Counted from the stretch's first letter, positions 17,593-26,798 are shown. The stretch: 64,000 nucleotides of DNA from DATEDA01 sp963820965 (GCA_963820965.1 CAWGCC010000027.1:124001-188000); one strand, 5' to 3'. The notes: generated from the sequence alone by a model not told the origin. Numbers and translations: made by a program.

Positions 17593-18777
17593 TCACGCCA
17601 TCGCCGGTGCCTTCTTCGCGCCTGCCTCCGCGGCGAGCGCCTGCGCCTTGTCGGTGTTCTCCCAGGTGAACTCCGGCTCGTCGCGCCCGAAGTGGCCGTA
17701 GGCGGCGGTTTTCTCGTAGATCGGCCGCAGCAGATCGAGCATCTGGACGATCCCTTTCGGCCGCAGGTCGAAGTGCTTCTGCACGAGCTCGGCGATCTTG
17801 TCCTCGGACACCTTGCCGGTGCCGTAGGTCGTGACCCAGACGCTCGTGGGCCGCGCGATGCCGATCGCGTACGAGACCTGGATCAGGCACTTCGAGGCGA
17901 GCCCGGCGGCGACGACGTTCTTCGCCGCGTAGCGCGCGGCGTACGCGGCCGAGCGGTCGACCTTCGACGGATCCTTGCCCGAGAACGCGCCGCCGCCGTG
18001 GGGCGCGGCGCCGCCGTAGGTGTCGACGATGATCTTGCGCCCGGTGAGGCCGCAGTCGCCGTGCGGGCCGCCGACCACGAACCTGCCCGTCGGATTGATG
18101 TGGAACTTGATCTCGCCCTTCACCAGGTGCTTCGGCAGCACCGGCTTCACGATTTCTTCGATGACCGCTTCGGTGAGTTGCTTGTGCTCGACGTCGGGGA
18201 GATGCTGGGTCGAGAGAACGACGGTCTCGATCGCATCGGGCTTGCCCTCGACGTAGCGCACCGTCACCTGCGATTTCGCGTCGGGGCCGAGCCAGGGGAG
18301 GCGACCGTCGCGCCGGACCTCGGACTGGCGCTGCACCAGCCGGTGCGCGAGGTGGATCGGGAGCGGCATGAGCTGCGGCGTCTCGTCGCACGCGTAGCCG
18401 AACATCAGGCCCTGGTCGCCCGCGCCCTGCTCGAGGTCGAGGCCCTTGCCCTCGTCGACGCCCTGCGCGATGTCGGGCGACTGCTTGTCGTAGTTGACCA
18501 GCACGCCGGCGGCGCGATAGTCCATGCCGTAGTCGGCGTTGTCGTAGCCGATGCGCTTCACGACGCCGCGGGCGATCTGCGCGTAGTCGATGATCGCACG
18601 CGTCGTGATCTCGCCCGCGAGCACGATGAGCCCGGTGTTGCACAGCGTCTCCGCGGCCACGCGGGACGTCTTGTCCTGGGCTAGAATTGCATCGAGAATC
18701 GCGTCCGAGATCTGGTCTGCGACCTTGTCGGGATGGCCTTCCGAGACCGACTCGGACGTGAAGAGGAAGCTCGACAT
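17593..18777 (-). CDS. metK: S-adenosylmethionine synthetase
   Basis: 394 residues, standard length. Starts MSSFLFTSESVSEGHPDK, with the ATP-binding GHPDK at about 14-18, GAGDQGLMFGYA, the P-loop-like GGGAFSGKDPSKVDRS and the DCGLTGRKIIVDTYGG segment. It makes SAM from methionine and ATP. First gene of the minus-strand metK-ahcY-metF group; ahcY has its own leader. The 115-bp gap to the divergent acyltransferase gene contains a TAGAAT -10-like hexamer on the minus strand without a clear -35. No SAM riboswitch was seen. Confidence 0.97.
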   Translation of the reverse strand: MSSFLFTSESVSEGHPDKVADQISDAILDAILAQDKTSRVAAETLCNTGLIVLAGEITTRAIIDYAQIARGVVKRIGYDNADYGMDYRAAGVLVNYDKQSPDIAQGVDEGKGLDLEQGAGDQGLMFGYACDETPQLMPLPIHLAHRLVQRQSEVRRDGRLPWLGPDAKSQVTVRYVEGKPDAIETVVLSTQHLPDVEHKQLTEAVIEEIVKPVLPKHLVKGEIKFHINPTGRFVVGGPHGDCGLTGRKIIVDTYGGAAPHGGGAFSGKDPSKVDRSAAYAARYAAKNVVAAGLASKCLIQVSYAIGIARPTSVWVTTYGTGKVSEDKIAELVQKHFDLRPKGIVQMLDLLRPIYEKTAAYGHFGRDEPEFTWENTDKAQALAAEAGAKKAPAMA

Positions 18778-18892
18778 GCGGCGGGGCTCCGGGTTCGACG
18801 GCGGCCCCGGATTCTAGCAAAAGCTTGCCTCCGATTCCCACACATTTTCCTCCCGCGCGCGTGGCGGGCGCGGCCCCGCTGCCCCCGCGGCC

Positions 18893-19759
18893 GTGCTGAC
18901 CCGGCTCGCGGTGGGTTCGCTCTGGCTCCTGCACTTTCTACCGTTCGGCGCCCTCGCGCGCATCGGCGCGGGTTTCGGGCGATTGAGCTATCACCTCTGG
19001 CCGGCGCGCCGGCGGATCGCGCTCGTCAATCTCGCCAAGTGCTTCCCCGGCCTGCCGGAACGCGAGCGCGTCGCGCTCGCCAAGCGGCATTTCGCGGCGC
19101 TCGGGCGCGGCGTTGTCGAGCGCGGCATCCTCTTCTGGTCGTCGGGGGCGCGCATCGCGCGGCTCGTGCGCCTCGTCGGACGCGAGCACTACGACGCGGC
19201 AAAGCGGCCGGTGGTGTTGTTCGCGCCGCACTTCGTCGGGCTCGACGCCGGCGCGACGCGCCTGTCGATGGAAGGCGCGGCGGTGAGCATCTACTCGCGG
19301 CAGAAGAACGCGTACGTCAACCGGCTGCTGGAGCGCTACCGCACCCGCTTCAAGCCGATAACCCTGCTTTCACGCCAGGATGGCATCCGCGGCGCGATCC
19401 GCGAGATGCAGCGGGGCTTGCCGTTCTACTACCTGCCCGACCAGGACTTCGGGCGGCGCGAGTCGGTGTTCGTGCCGTTCTTCGGGGTGCCGACGGCGAC
19501 GATCACCGGCCTGGCGCGGGTCGCAAGGCTCGCGGATGCCGCGGTAGTGCCGGCGGTGACACGCATGCTGCCGGGCAGCGAGGGCTACGAGGTTCGGTTC
19601 TACCCGGCGTGGCAGGGCTTCCCGACCGACGATCCGGCGGCGGACGCGCGACGCATGAACGCGTTCATCGAGGACCGCGTCCGCGAGATGCCCGAGCAGT
19701 ACAACTGGGTCCACAAGCGGTTCAAGACGCGGCCTCCGGGCGACGCCAAGTTCTATTAA
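18893..19759 (+). CDS. lipid A biosynthesis lauroyl/myristoyl-type acyltransferase
   Basis: 288 residues from a GTG at 18893 (MLTRLAVGSLWLLHFLPFGA). One N-terminal membrane span precedes the LpxL/LpxM acyltransferase domain with the catalytic HX4D motif HFVGLD (His113, Asp118). Other family segments are YSRQKN and YYLPDQDFG. It transfers a secondary acyl chain from acyl-ACP to the lipid A precursor at the inner membrane. Divergent from metK; the next gene begins within two to ten bases, so the two are co-transcribed. Which acyl chain and position cannot be told. Confidence 0.88.
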   Translation: MLTRLAVGSLWLLHFLPFGALARIGAGFGRLSYHLWPARRRIALVNLAKCFPGLPERERVALAKRHFAALGRGVVERGILFWSSGARIARLVRLVGREHYDAAKRPVVLFAPHFVGLDAGATRLSMEGAAVSIYSRQKNAYVNRLLERYRTRFKPITLLSRQDGIRGAIREMQRGLPFYYLPDQDFGRRESVFVPFFGVPTATITGLARVARLADAAVVPAVTRMLPGSEGYEVRFYPAWQGFPTDDPAADARRMNAFIEDRVREMPEQYNWVHKRFKTRPPGDAKFY

Positions 19760-19760
19760 A

Positions 19761-20717
19761 GTGCCGGACATGGAAGCTCTGCGCGCCGCGGTGATCGGCG
19801 TCGGCTATTTCGGCAGCCGGCACGTCGAGAAGCTTGTCCGCCTGCCGGGCGTGAAGCTCGAGTACATCGTCGACGCCGACCGGACGCGTGCGCAAGGCAT
19901 CGCCGCGAAGGTCGGTGCCCGCGCGACCACCGACTTCCGCGACGTGCTCGGCAACGTCGACTTCGCCACCGTAGCAGTGCCGACGCAGACGCACGCGCAG
20001 ATCGGGGAGGCGCTCCTCGGCGCCGGGGTGCACCTCCTGGTCGAAAAGCCGCTCACGGCGACGCTCCAAGAGGCGGACCGGGTCGTCGCCCTGGCGGCTG
20101 CGAACGGCCTGGTGCTGCGCGTCGGGCACCTGGAACGCTTCAACCCGGCGCTGGTGGCCGTGCGCGACCGCATCACGTCGCCACGATTCATGGAATGTCA
20201 CCGACTCGCGCCCTTCAAGCCGCGCGGCACCGACGTCGATGTGGTGCTCGACCTGATGATTCACGACCTCGACATCATTCTCTCGCTGGTCGACTCCCCC
20301 GTCGTCGAGGTGCGGGCGAACGGCGTGCCGGTTCTCACCGGCGGAATCGACATCGCGAACGCCCGCATCGAGTTCGCGAACGGGTGCGTGGCCAACGTCA
20401 CGGCGAGCCGGGTAAGCGCGAAGTCGATGCGGAAGCTCCGCGTGTTCCAGCCCGATTGCTATGTCTCGATCGACTTCCAGGACCGCACGGTCGACATCGC
20501 ACGTGCCGACCCGAGCGCGACCGGCGGCCTGATCCCCGGCATCGCCCTCGGCCGCGAGGAGTTCCCGGAGGGCGACTCGCTCGAAGCCGAGCTCGCCGCG
20601 TTCGTCGCCGCCGTTCGCGGTCGCGACCAGCCGGCCGCGACCGGTCAGGACGCGCGCCGGGCGCTCGAGCTCGCCCTCCTCGTCTGCCATCGGATCCTGG
20701 ACCACGCCGCGCGCTGA
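19761..20717 (+). CDS. Gfo/Idh/MocA-family NAD(P)-dependent oxidoreductase
   Basis: 318 residues from a GTG at 19761, or 315 from the ATG at 19770. The N-terminal Rossmann fold has VIGVGYFGSRH, followed by the family lysine in VEKPLT and GHLERFNPAL. The segment MECHRLAPFKPRGTDVDVVL followed by DLMIHDLD resembles sugar-nucleotide 3-dehydrogenases such as GnnA-type UDP-GlcNAc oxidoreductases. Together with the adjacent lipid A acyltransferase this suggests lipid A or envelope sugar modification. A GnnB-type aminotransferase partner is not in the window, so the substrate stays an inference. Confidence 0.8.
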   Translation: MPDMEALRAAVIGVGYFGSRHVEKLVRLPGVKLEYIVDADRTRAQGIAAKVGARATTDFRDVLGNVDFATVAVPTQTHAQIGEALLGAGVHLLVEKPLTATLQEADRVVALAAANGLVLRVGHLERFNPALVAVRDRITSPRFMECHRLAPFKPRGTDVDVVLDLMIHDLDIILSLVDSPVVEVRANGVPVLTGGIDIANARIEFANGCVANVTASRVSAKSMRKLRVFQPDCYVSIDFQDRTVDIARADPSATGGLIPGIALGREEFPEGDSLEAELAAFVAAVRGRDQPAATGQDARRALELALLVCHRILDHAAR

Positions 20718-20721
20718 AGCG

Positions 20722-21621
20722 ATGAGGCTGAAGTTCACGAAGATGCAGGGCGTCGGCAACGATTTCGTCGTGCTCGACGGCGTCTCGCAGCGGGTCGAGC
20801 TCGGGGCGGAAGCGCTGCGGCGTCTCGCCGACCGCCACTTCGGCGTCGGCTGCGACCAGATCCTCGTCGTCGAGCGCGCGCGCGCGCCCGGCGTCGACTT
20901 CCGCTACCGCATCTTCAACGCCGACGGCGGCGAGGTCCAGCAGTGCGGCAACGGTGCGCGCTGCTTCGTGCGGTTCGTCCGCGACAAGGGCCTTACCACG
21001 AAGCGCGAGATCCGCGTCGAGACGCTGTCGGGCGTGATTTCGCCGCGACTCGAGGACGACGGCCGCGTCACGGTGGATATGGGCCCGCCGGCGTTCGAGC
21101 CGGGCCGCATCGCGTTCGACGCGACCGGCTTGAGCCCCTTGCGCGACCTGCCCGCGGCCTCGCCGCTCGCAGCCGGCGCGCGGCACCTCGACATATGGCC
21201 GCTCGACGTCTACGGCCGCACCGCGCACATCGTCGTCGTATCGATGGGCAACCCGCACGCGGTGCAGGTCGTCCCCGACGTGGATCTCGCACCGGTCGCG
21301 ACGCAGGGGCCGCTGATCGAGGGCCACCCGCGCTTCCCGCAACGGGTGAACGCCGGCTACATGCACGTCGTCGATCGGAACCGCATCGCGCTGCGTGTGT
21401 ACGAGCGGGGTGCCGGCGAGACGCTCGCGTGCGGCTCCGGGGCGTGCGCGGCGGTCGTCGTCGGCATCCGCCTCGGTCTCGTCGAGTCGCCGGTCGCGGT
21501 CGCGACGCGCGGCGGGGAATTGACGATTGCTTGGGCCGGCGCGGACAATCCGGTCTACATGACCGGGCCGGCGGAGACCGTGTTCGAGGGAGAAATAGAG
21601 ATTGAGCGCGCTGAAGGCTGA
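20722..21621 (+). CDS. dapF: diaminopimelate epimerase
   Basis: 299 residues. It interconverts LL- and meso-diaminopimelate for lysine and peptidoglycan synthesis. The two catalytic cysteines are Cys75 (NADGGEVQQCGNGARC) and Cys237 (GETLACGSGACAA). The start MRLKFTKMQGVGNDFVVLDG is typical. It follows the oxidoreductase by four bases and overlaps the DUF484 gene by 20 bases, as in many betaproteobacterial dapF-DUF484-xerC arrays. Confidence 0.96.
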   Translation: MRLKFTKMQGVGNDFVVLDGVSQRVELGAEALRRLADRHFGVGCDQILVVERARAPGVDFRYRIFNADGGEVQQCGNGARCFVRFVRDKGLTTKREIRVETLSGVISPRLEDDGRVTVDMGPPAFEPGRIAFDATGLSPLRDLPAASPLAAGARHLDIWPLDVYGRTAHIVVVSMGNPHAVQVVPDVDLAPVATQGPLIEGHPRFPQRVNAGYMHVVDRNRIALRVYERGAGETLACGSGACAAVVVGIRLGLVESPVAVATRGGELTIAWAGADNPVYMTGPAETVFEGEIEIERAEG

Positions 21622-22252
21622 CGATATCGCCCGCTGGCTGAGGGAAAACCCGGTCTTCTTCGAGGAGCACGCGGAGCTCCTCTCCGAGATCCAGGTGCCG
21701 AACCCGCACGGCGGCCATGCGATCCCGCTCTCCGACCGCCAGGTCGTCTCGCTCCGCGACAAGGCGAAAGCGCTCGAGGCGAAGCTCGCCGAGCTGATCC
21801 AGTTCGGCGAGGAGAACGACGTCATCAGCGAGCGGGTGCACCGCCTCGCGGTGGCGATGCTCTCGGCGCGCGCGCTGCCGACGGTGCTCCACGAGCTGTA
21901 CTACAACCTGCGCGAGGACTTCGCGATCCCGCACGCATCCCTGCGGCTGTGGCGCGGGATGGGCGATCGGCCGGAGTTCGGTGCGGCGAGCGATCAGCTC
22001 CGCGAGTTTGCCGCCGGGCTGGAGGCGCCGTTCTGCGGCCCGAACGCGAACTTCGAAGCCGCCGGCTGGTTCGGCGACGCCGCGCCGCACATCCGCTCGG
22101 TCGCGTTCATCCCCTTGCGCGAGCTCGACGAGACGTTCGGCATGCTCGCGTTCGCAAGCGAGGATTCGCTGCGCTTCTATCCCGAAATGGGCACGCTCTA
22201 TCTCAAGCGTATCGGCGAGATGGTGAGCGGGGCCTTGCTGCGCTTCGTCTGA
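21602..22252 (+). CDS. DUF484 family protein
   Basis: 216 residues from a TTG at 21602 (MSALKADDIARWLRENPVFF), inside the end of dapF. The typical DUF484 N-terminus begins exactly there, and GGGAG lies upstream, so a TTG start is likely. Residues 1-80 contain a helical segment with coiled-coil character (LRDKAKALEAKLAELIQFGE), then a GAF-like domain. The family regularly sits between dapF and xerC. Its biochemical role is unknown; a structural or regulatory role in chromosome or envelope processes has been assumed from linkage only. Confidence 0.85.
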   Translation: MSALKADDIARWLRENPVFFEEHAELLSEIQVPNPHGGHAIPLSDRQVVSLRDKAKALEAKLAELIQFGEENDVISERVHRLAVAMLSARALPTVLHELYYNLREDFAIPHASLRLWRGMGDRPEFGAASDQLREFAAGLEAPFCGPNANFEAAGWFGDAAPHIRSVAFIPLRELDETFGMLAFASEDSLRFYPEMGTLYLKRIGEMVSGALLRFV

Positions 22253-22253
22253 G

Positions 22254-23165
22254 ATGGCCGGCACCGGCGACCCGCGAGAAGCACTGGTCGCCGCATACCT
22301 CGAGCACCTGACCGTCGAACGCCGGCTCGCCGCGGCGACCCGCGCGGCCTATGCCCTTGGCCTCGCCGAGCTGCTGGCCGCGACGCGCGGCGTCGCGCTC
22401 GCCGACCTGGCACCGCATCACCTCCGCCGCGCGGCGGCTGCGCTCCGGTCGCGCGGTCTTGCCGGTCGCTCGATCGCGCGAACGCTCTCGTCGTGGCGCG
22501 GGCTCTTCCGCTGGCTCACGCGCCATCGCGGCCTCGCCGCGAACCCGTGCGTCGGCTTGCGCGCGCCGAAGGCGCCGAAAGCCCTGCCCAAGTCGCTCGC
22601 GCCCGACGAGGCGAGGCAGTTGCTGGAGCGCGCGTCCACCGGTCCGGTCGAGGCGCGCGACCGCGCGATGTTCGAGCTGTGCTACTCCTCGGGGCTACGG
22701 CTCGCGGAGCTCGTGTCGCTGGACGCCGCCGACGCGCGTGCGATGCTGCGCGACGCCGAGGTCACCGTCACCGGGAAGGGAGCGAAGACGCGCACCGTGC
22801 CGGTCGGGACGAAAGCGCGCCGAGCGCTCGAGACCTGGCTCGCTGCGCGCGCCGGCATCGCGCGGCCGGGCGAGCGGGCGCTCTTCGTCGGCGCGCGAGG
22901 CGAGCGCGTGAATCCGGCAGTCGTGCGGGGCCGCCTCGGACGCTGGGCGCTCGCCGCCGGCCTCGGCGTCCACGTCCATCCGCACATGCTGCGGCACTCG
23001 TTCGCCTCGCACGTTTTGCAGTCCTCCGGCGACCTGCGGGCGGTGCAGGAGATGCTCGGCCACGCGAGCATCTCGACCACCCAGGTCTATACCCACCTCG
23101 ACTTCCAGCACCTCGCGAAGGTGTACGACGCCGCTCATCCGCGGGCGAAAAGGAAGAAGATCTGA
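22254..23165 (+). CDS. xerC: tyrosine recombinase XerC
   Basis: 303 residues, standard for Xer recombinases. The N-terminal SAM-like core-binding domain is about residues 8-92. The catalytic domain has Arg149 (SGLRLAEL), Lys175 (TGKGAKTR), His244 and Arg247 (HMLRHSFA), His270 (MLGHAS) and the nucleophile Tyr279 (QVYTHLDF). It resolves chromosome dimers at dif together with XerD. The start is two bases after the DUF484 stop. No dif site was searched for successfully in this window. Confidence 0.95.
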   Translation: MAGTGDPREALVAAYLEHLTVERRLAAATRAAYALGLAELLAATRGVALADLAPHHLRRAAAALRSRGLAGRSIARTLSSWRGLFRWLTRHRGLAANPCVGLRAPKAPKALPKSLAPDEARQLLERASTGPVEARDRAMFELCYSSGLRLAELVSLDAADARAMLRDAEVTVTGKGAKTRTVPVGTKARRALETWLAARAGIARPGERALFVGARGERVNPAVVRGRLGRWALAAGLGVHVHPHMLRHSFASHVLQSSGDLRAVQEMLGHASISTTQVYTHLDFQHLAKVYDAAHPRAKRKKI

Positions 23166-23354
23166 AGAGTTTCAAGTGACCGACCCCCGCGGGCCGCGCA
23201 AGCTCGCGCGTTTGCGGGGCGGCGTCGCGTGGCCGCGCAACCACAGGTCGAAGATCACGACCGGAGCGCGCCAATCCGGCCTTCGGCGACGCGGTCGGGT
23301 GCGCCTTCGCAAGCCTCTGCGATCGCGGCGCGCGCGCCACCATCGAGAGCCGCT

Positions 23355-24554
23355 ATGACGAGACCCGCTGAGGACGTGCCCGCGCTCGTCCTGAAGGCCG
23401 GGCGGGAGAAGTCCCTCCTCAGGCGCCATCCGTGGGTGTTCTCGGGTGCGGTCGACCATGCCGATGCCCGCGCGCAGGCCGGCGATACGGTCGCGGCCCG
23501 CGCTTGCACCGGCGCATTCCTCGCCTGGACAGCGATCAGTCCCCAGTCCCAGATCCGGGCGCGGGTGTGGAGCTGGGACGAGAACGAGCGCATCGACGAA
23601 GGGTTCTTCGAGAACTGCGTCCGCGCGGCGATCGGACGGCGTGGCGCGCTCGCCGCCGCGAGCGCAGTCCGGCTCGTGCACGGCGAAGCGGACGCGCTGC
23701 CCGGCGTCGTCTGTGACCGCTACGACGATGTGGTCGTCTGCCAGTTCTCGTCCGCCGGCGCCGAGCGCTGGCGGGAGGTGATCACCGATGCCGTGCTCGC
23801 CGAAACCGGCTGCCGCTTTGCCTACGAGCGATCGGATCTCGACGTGCGGACGCTCGAGGGGCTTGCTCCGCGGTCGGGGACGCTCCGCGGGGCGGCGCGG
23901 GAAGCGATGCCCGAGATCGTCGAGCACGGCCTGAGGTATCGCGTCGACATCGCGCACGGCCAGAAGACCGGCTTCTACCTCGACCAGCGCGCGAACCGCG
24001 ACCGCGTCGGGGTGCTGGCCGCCGGTCGCGACGTCCTGAACTGTTTCTGCTACACCGGCGGCTTCACCCTGAACGCGCTCGCGGGCGGGGCGCGTTCGGT
24101 GCTTTCGATCGACAGCTCCGCCGCCTCGCTCGCCCTGGCGCGCGAGAACGCCGCGCTCAATGGGCTCGACGACCGCCGCGCTGAATGGGCCGAGGCCGAC
24201 GTCTTCGTCGCGCTTCGAAGCTTGCGCGATCGAGGGCGGACGTTCGACCTCGTGGTGCTCGATCCGCCGAAGTTCGCGCCGACGGCCGGACACGCCGAGA
24301 AGGCGTCGCGCGCCTACAAGGACATCAACCTGCTCGCGTTGAAGCTGCTGCGCCCGTCGGGGGCGCTCGTCACGTTCTCTTGCTCGGGCGGGGTGTCCGC
24401 CGAGCTGTTCCAGAAAATCGTCGCCGGGGCGGCGGCCGACGCGGGCATCGACGCCCGGGTCGTCGACCGGCTGCAGGCGGACGCCGACCACCCGGTGCGG
24501 CTCGCGTTCCCCGAGGGAGCGTACCTGAAGGGGCTAGTCCTGCGGCGAGACTGA
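23355..24554 (+). CDS. class I SAM-dependent rRNA methyltransferase (RlmI-like)
   Basis: 399 residues from the ATG at 23355 (MTRPAEDVPALVLKAGREKS). The N-terminal PUA-like domain includes LLRRHPWVFSGAVDH. A RlmI/YccW-type middle domain follows, then a Rossmann methyltransferase domain with LNCFCYTGGFTLNAL (SAM site), LSIDSSAASL and the catalytic-loop-like VVLDPPKFAP. RlmI methylates C5 of a cytosine in 23S rRNA; activity here is inferred from the family. The open frame upstream to 23229 lacks similarity. The 190 bases between xerC and this gene hold nothing recognised. Confidence 0.88.
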   Translation: MTRPAEDVPALVLKAGREKSLLRRHPWVFSGAVDHADARAQAGDTVAARACTGAFLAWTAISPQSQIRARVWSWDENERIDEGFFENCVRAAIGRRGALAAASAVRLVHGEADALPGVVCDRYDDVVVCQFSSAGAERWREVITDAVLAETGCRFAYERSDLDVRTLEGLAPRSGTLRGAAREAMPEIVEHGLRYRVDIAHGQKTGFYLDQRANRDRVGVLAAGRDVLNCFCYTGGFTLNALAGGARSVLSIDSSAASLALARENAALNGLDDRRAEWAEADVFVALRSLRDRGRTFDLVVLDPPKFAPTAGHAEKASRAYKDINLLALKLLRPSGALVTFSCSGGVSAELFQKIVAGAAADAGIDARVVDRLQADADHPVRLAFPEGAYLKGLVLRRD

Positions 24555-24756
24555 CGCGCCGCGTTGACGCTCGCGCGTTGGGGCGAGGCTTGCGGGCATG
24601 CGAGCGTGGCGCATGTCACGCGGTCGAGGAAGGACGGCTCGCGGCGAGCGCGGCCTGACCCCGTCTTCCGGTCCGGAAGCGGTAACCGTTCGCAGCGGCG
24701 GGACCGACGCCGCCGGTAGGATGCCCAGATGTGCTTTCGGCGAATCGGGAAAAGCC

Positions 24757-25236
24757 ATGAACCGGTTGCGGCATCTGCTCGTGGCGTGTTTGCTCGCCGC
24801 GGGCGTCTCCGCTCACGCCGATCCGGCGAGCCCGCGGATCACCGAGCGCCAGGTCCGCGAGCTGGTCGAGAAGGCGACACGCGCCGCGAACGCGCGCGAC
24901 GTGCCGGCGATCATGCAGACGCTTGCCGACGACGCCAGGGTGGTGCTCGACTTCCGCGGACCTGGCGGCAGGCGTCAGCGCCTGCGCATGAACCGCCAGC
25001 AGTACGAGGCACACACCCGCGACGGCCTGCGGCAGATGAACAAATACGCTTATACGCGCGAGAAGGTCGACATCGCCATCGCGTCCGACGGCCAGACCGC
25101 CACCGTGAAGAGCCGCATCCGCGAGGTCGGCGAGCACCTGGGCACCACCGTGGTCGCGGCGATCGACGAGACGACGACGCTCGCGATGCGCGAGGGCCGG
25201 CTCCTAGTGACCGAGGTGCACGGGTTCATGCGTTGA
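24757..25236 (+). CDS. secreted NTF2/SnoaL-like protein
   Basis: 159 residues from the ATG at 24757. A signal peptide (MNRLRHLLVACLLAAGVSAH) with probable cleavage near ADP is followed by a small alpha+beta domain of the NTF2-like type: a helix RELVEKATRAANARDVPAIM, DDARVVLDFRGPG, then strands ending LLVTEVHGFMR. Such domains serve many enzymatic or binding roles, and no catalytic residues can be assigned. It precedes the Zur-type gene by 130 bp, across a probable promoter, so it is likely a separate unit. Function unknown. Confidence 0.65.
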   Translation: MNRLRHLLVACLLAAGVSAHADPASPRITERQVRELVEKATRAANARDVPAIMQTLADDARVVLDFRGPGGRRQRLRMNRQQYEAHTRDGLRQMNKYAYTREKVDIAIASDGQTATVKSRIREVGEHLGTTVVAAIDETTTLAMREGRLLVTEVHGFMR

Positions 25237-25318
25237 GCCGGCATGGCGTGTTCACCTAGCCCGGGAAAACGCAATAGCCTTCGCATGCAATCGTTTTTCC
25301 GCGCCGCGTCATAACGTG

Positions 25319-25357
25319 TGCAACTTGGTTGCATGTGCCGCGGCGCGTCGATAGAAT
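25319..25357 (+). promoter_or_regulatory. promoter and palindromic operator of the Zur-CobW-DksA operon
   Basis: TGCAACTTGGTTGCA (25319-25333) is an inverted repeat overlapping a -35-like TTGCAT (25329-25334), 17 bp before a -10-like TAGAAT (25352-25357), with the GTG start at 25367. An operator covering -35 fits autoregulation by the Fur-family product. It has the same TGCAA-N5-TTGCA core as 8480-8494. Confidence 0.55.
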
Positions 25358-25366
25358 CCGCCGCTT

Positions 25367-25786
25367 GTGACTGCCCTCGCGATCACCGAACGCGCGCGTT
25401 CCGCGCTTCGCGCCACCGGCGAGCGCGTCACACCGACGCGGCTCCGCGTATATGCGGCGCTCCTGGGTTCGGCGCGGGCGCTGTCGCATCATGAGCTCGA
25501 GTCGGCGCTCGGGACGCTCGCGCCGGTCGACCGGGTCACGCTCTACCGCGTGCTCGACTGGCTGGTGGAGCAGGGACTCGCCCATCGCGTCGCCGGGACG
25601 GACCGCGTCTGGCGCTTCAGCGTCGCCCGCGAGAGCCATGCGAGCCACGCGCACTTCCAGTGCAGCCGGTGCGGCAAGGTGATCTCGCTCGGCGAGACGC
25701 TGGCCCGCCGCGTGCCGCTGCCGCGCGGGTTCCGGCCCGAAGCGGTCGAGCTGACGGTGAAGGGCCGGTGCGCCGAGTGCGGCTAG
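25367..25786 (+). CDS. zur: Fur-family transcriptional regulator, probably Zur
   Basis: 139 residues from a GTG at 25367. The N-terminal winged helix includes RVTPTRLRVYAALL and DRVTLYRVLDWLVEQGL. The dimerisation/metal domain has HASHAHFQC, with two CXXC pairs (CSRC and CAEC) for structural zinc. Context decides between Fur and Zur: it leads into a CobW GTPase with a CLCC motif and DksA, followed by an ABC system and a ZnuD-like receptor, all typical zinc-starvation genes. Repression of these genes by zinc-loaded protein at the overlapping palindrome is inferred. Confidence 0.82.
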   Translation: MTALAITERARSALRATGERVTPTRLRVYAALLGSARALSHHELESALGTLAPVDRVTLYRVLDWLVEQGLAHRVAGTDRVWRFSVARESHASHAHFQCSRCGKVISLGETLARRVPLPRGFRPEAVELTVKGRCAECG

Positions 25787-25808
25787 GCGGAAATCCGAAG
25801 GAGAAGAG

Positions 25809-26798
25809 ATGTCGCAAGAGCAAATGGTGCCGGTGACGATCCTCACCGGGTTCCTCGGCGCGGGCAAGACGACGCTGCTCAATCGCATCCTGCGCGAGCA
25901 CCACGGCCGCCGCATCGCGGTGATCGAGAACGAGTTCGGCGAGACCGGCATCGACAACGACCTCCTGCTGCAGGAGCAGGGTGAGCAGATCGTCGAGATG
26001 AACAACGGCTGCCTCTGCTGCACCGTGCGCGGCGACCTCGTCCGCATCCTCGGCGAACTCAAGAGCCGGCGCGAGAAGGGTGAGCTCGCCTTCGAGCGGG
26101 TGATTATCGAGACCACCGGCATGGCCGACCCCGGCCCGGTCGCGCAGACCTTCTTCCTCGACGACGCCATCGGCGAGTACTACCTGCTGGACAGCGTGAT
26201 CACCGTGGTCGATGCGAAGCACGCGCCCAGGCAGCTCGATGAGTTCCACGAGGCCCAGGAGCAAGTGGGGTTCGCCGACCGCATTCTGATGTCGAAGACC
26301 GATCTCGTGAGCGACGAGGATACGGAGACGCTCAAGCGGCGCCTGGCGCAGATGAACCCGCGCGCGCCGGTGAAGCCGGTGCACTTCGGCCAGACGCCGA
26401 TCGACGACATCCTCGACATCCGCGGCTTCAATCTCAACGCCATTCTCGAGCTCGAGCCCGAGTTCCTCGAGCACGACCATCACCACCACGACGACGCCGT
26501 GCAGTCGTTCGTGTTCCGCGCTGAGCGTCCGCTCGACGGCGGGAGGCTCGAGGAGTTCCTGTCATCGATGATCCAGGTCTACGGCAACGATCTTCTCCGC
26601 TACAAGGGCGTGCTCGACCTGAAGGACAATGCGCACCGCGTCGTGTTCCAGGGCGTGCACATGCTGATGGGCGGTGACATCGGCCGGCCGTGGGGCCGGG
26701 ACGAGCACCGCGAGTCGGTCATGGTGTTCATCGGCCGCAACCTTCCGAAAGACGTTTTTCTGCAGGGATTGGAGCAATGCCTCGTCAAAATCCAGTGA
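25809..26798 (+). CDS. CobW/COG0523-family GTPase, probable zinc metallochaperone
   Basis: 329 residues with a GGAGAAG ribosome site. The P-loop GFLGAGKTT is at residues 14-22. The family CXCC motif (CLCC, 68-71) binds metal, and the GTP-binding SKTDL is present. A histidine-rich loop (EHDHHHHDD) sits near residue 225 before the CobW C-terminal domain. COG0523 proteins linked to Zur deliver zinc to client enzymes under shortage. Here the gene follows the Zur-type regulator by 22 bases and overlaps dksA, making a three-gene operon. Cobalamin synthesis is an unlikely alternative since no cob genes are adjacent. Confidence 0.9.
   Translation: MSQEQMVPVTILTGFLGAGKTTLLNRILREHHGRRIAVIENEFGETGIDNDLLLQEQGEQIVEMNNGCLCCTVRGDLVRILGELKSRREKGELAFERVIIETTGMADPGPVAQTFFLDDAIGEYYLLDSVITVVDAKHAPRQLDEFHEAQEQVGFADRILMSKTDLVSDEDTETLKRRLAQMNPRAPVKPVHFGQTPIDDILDIRGFNLNAILELEPEFLEHDHHHHDDAVQSFVFRAERPLDGGRLEEFLSSMIQVYGNDLLRYKGVLDLKDNAHRVVFQGVHMLMGGDIGRPWGRDEHRESVMVFIGRNLPKDVFLQGLEQCLVKIQ

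Noticed and set aside
15874..18684. A 936-codon plus-strand open frame across ahcY and metK
   Set aside because: It is antisense to two highly conserved genes and has the composition expected from the high-GC codon bias of the opposite strand, with no family similarity.
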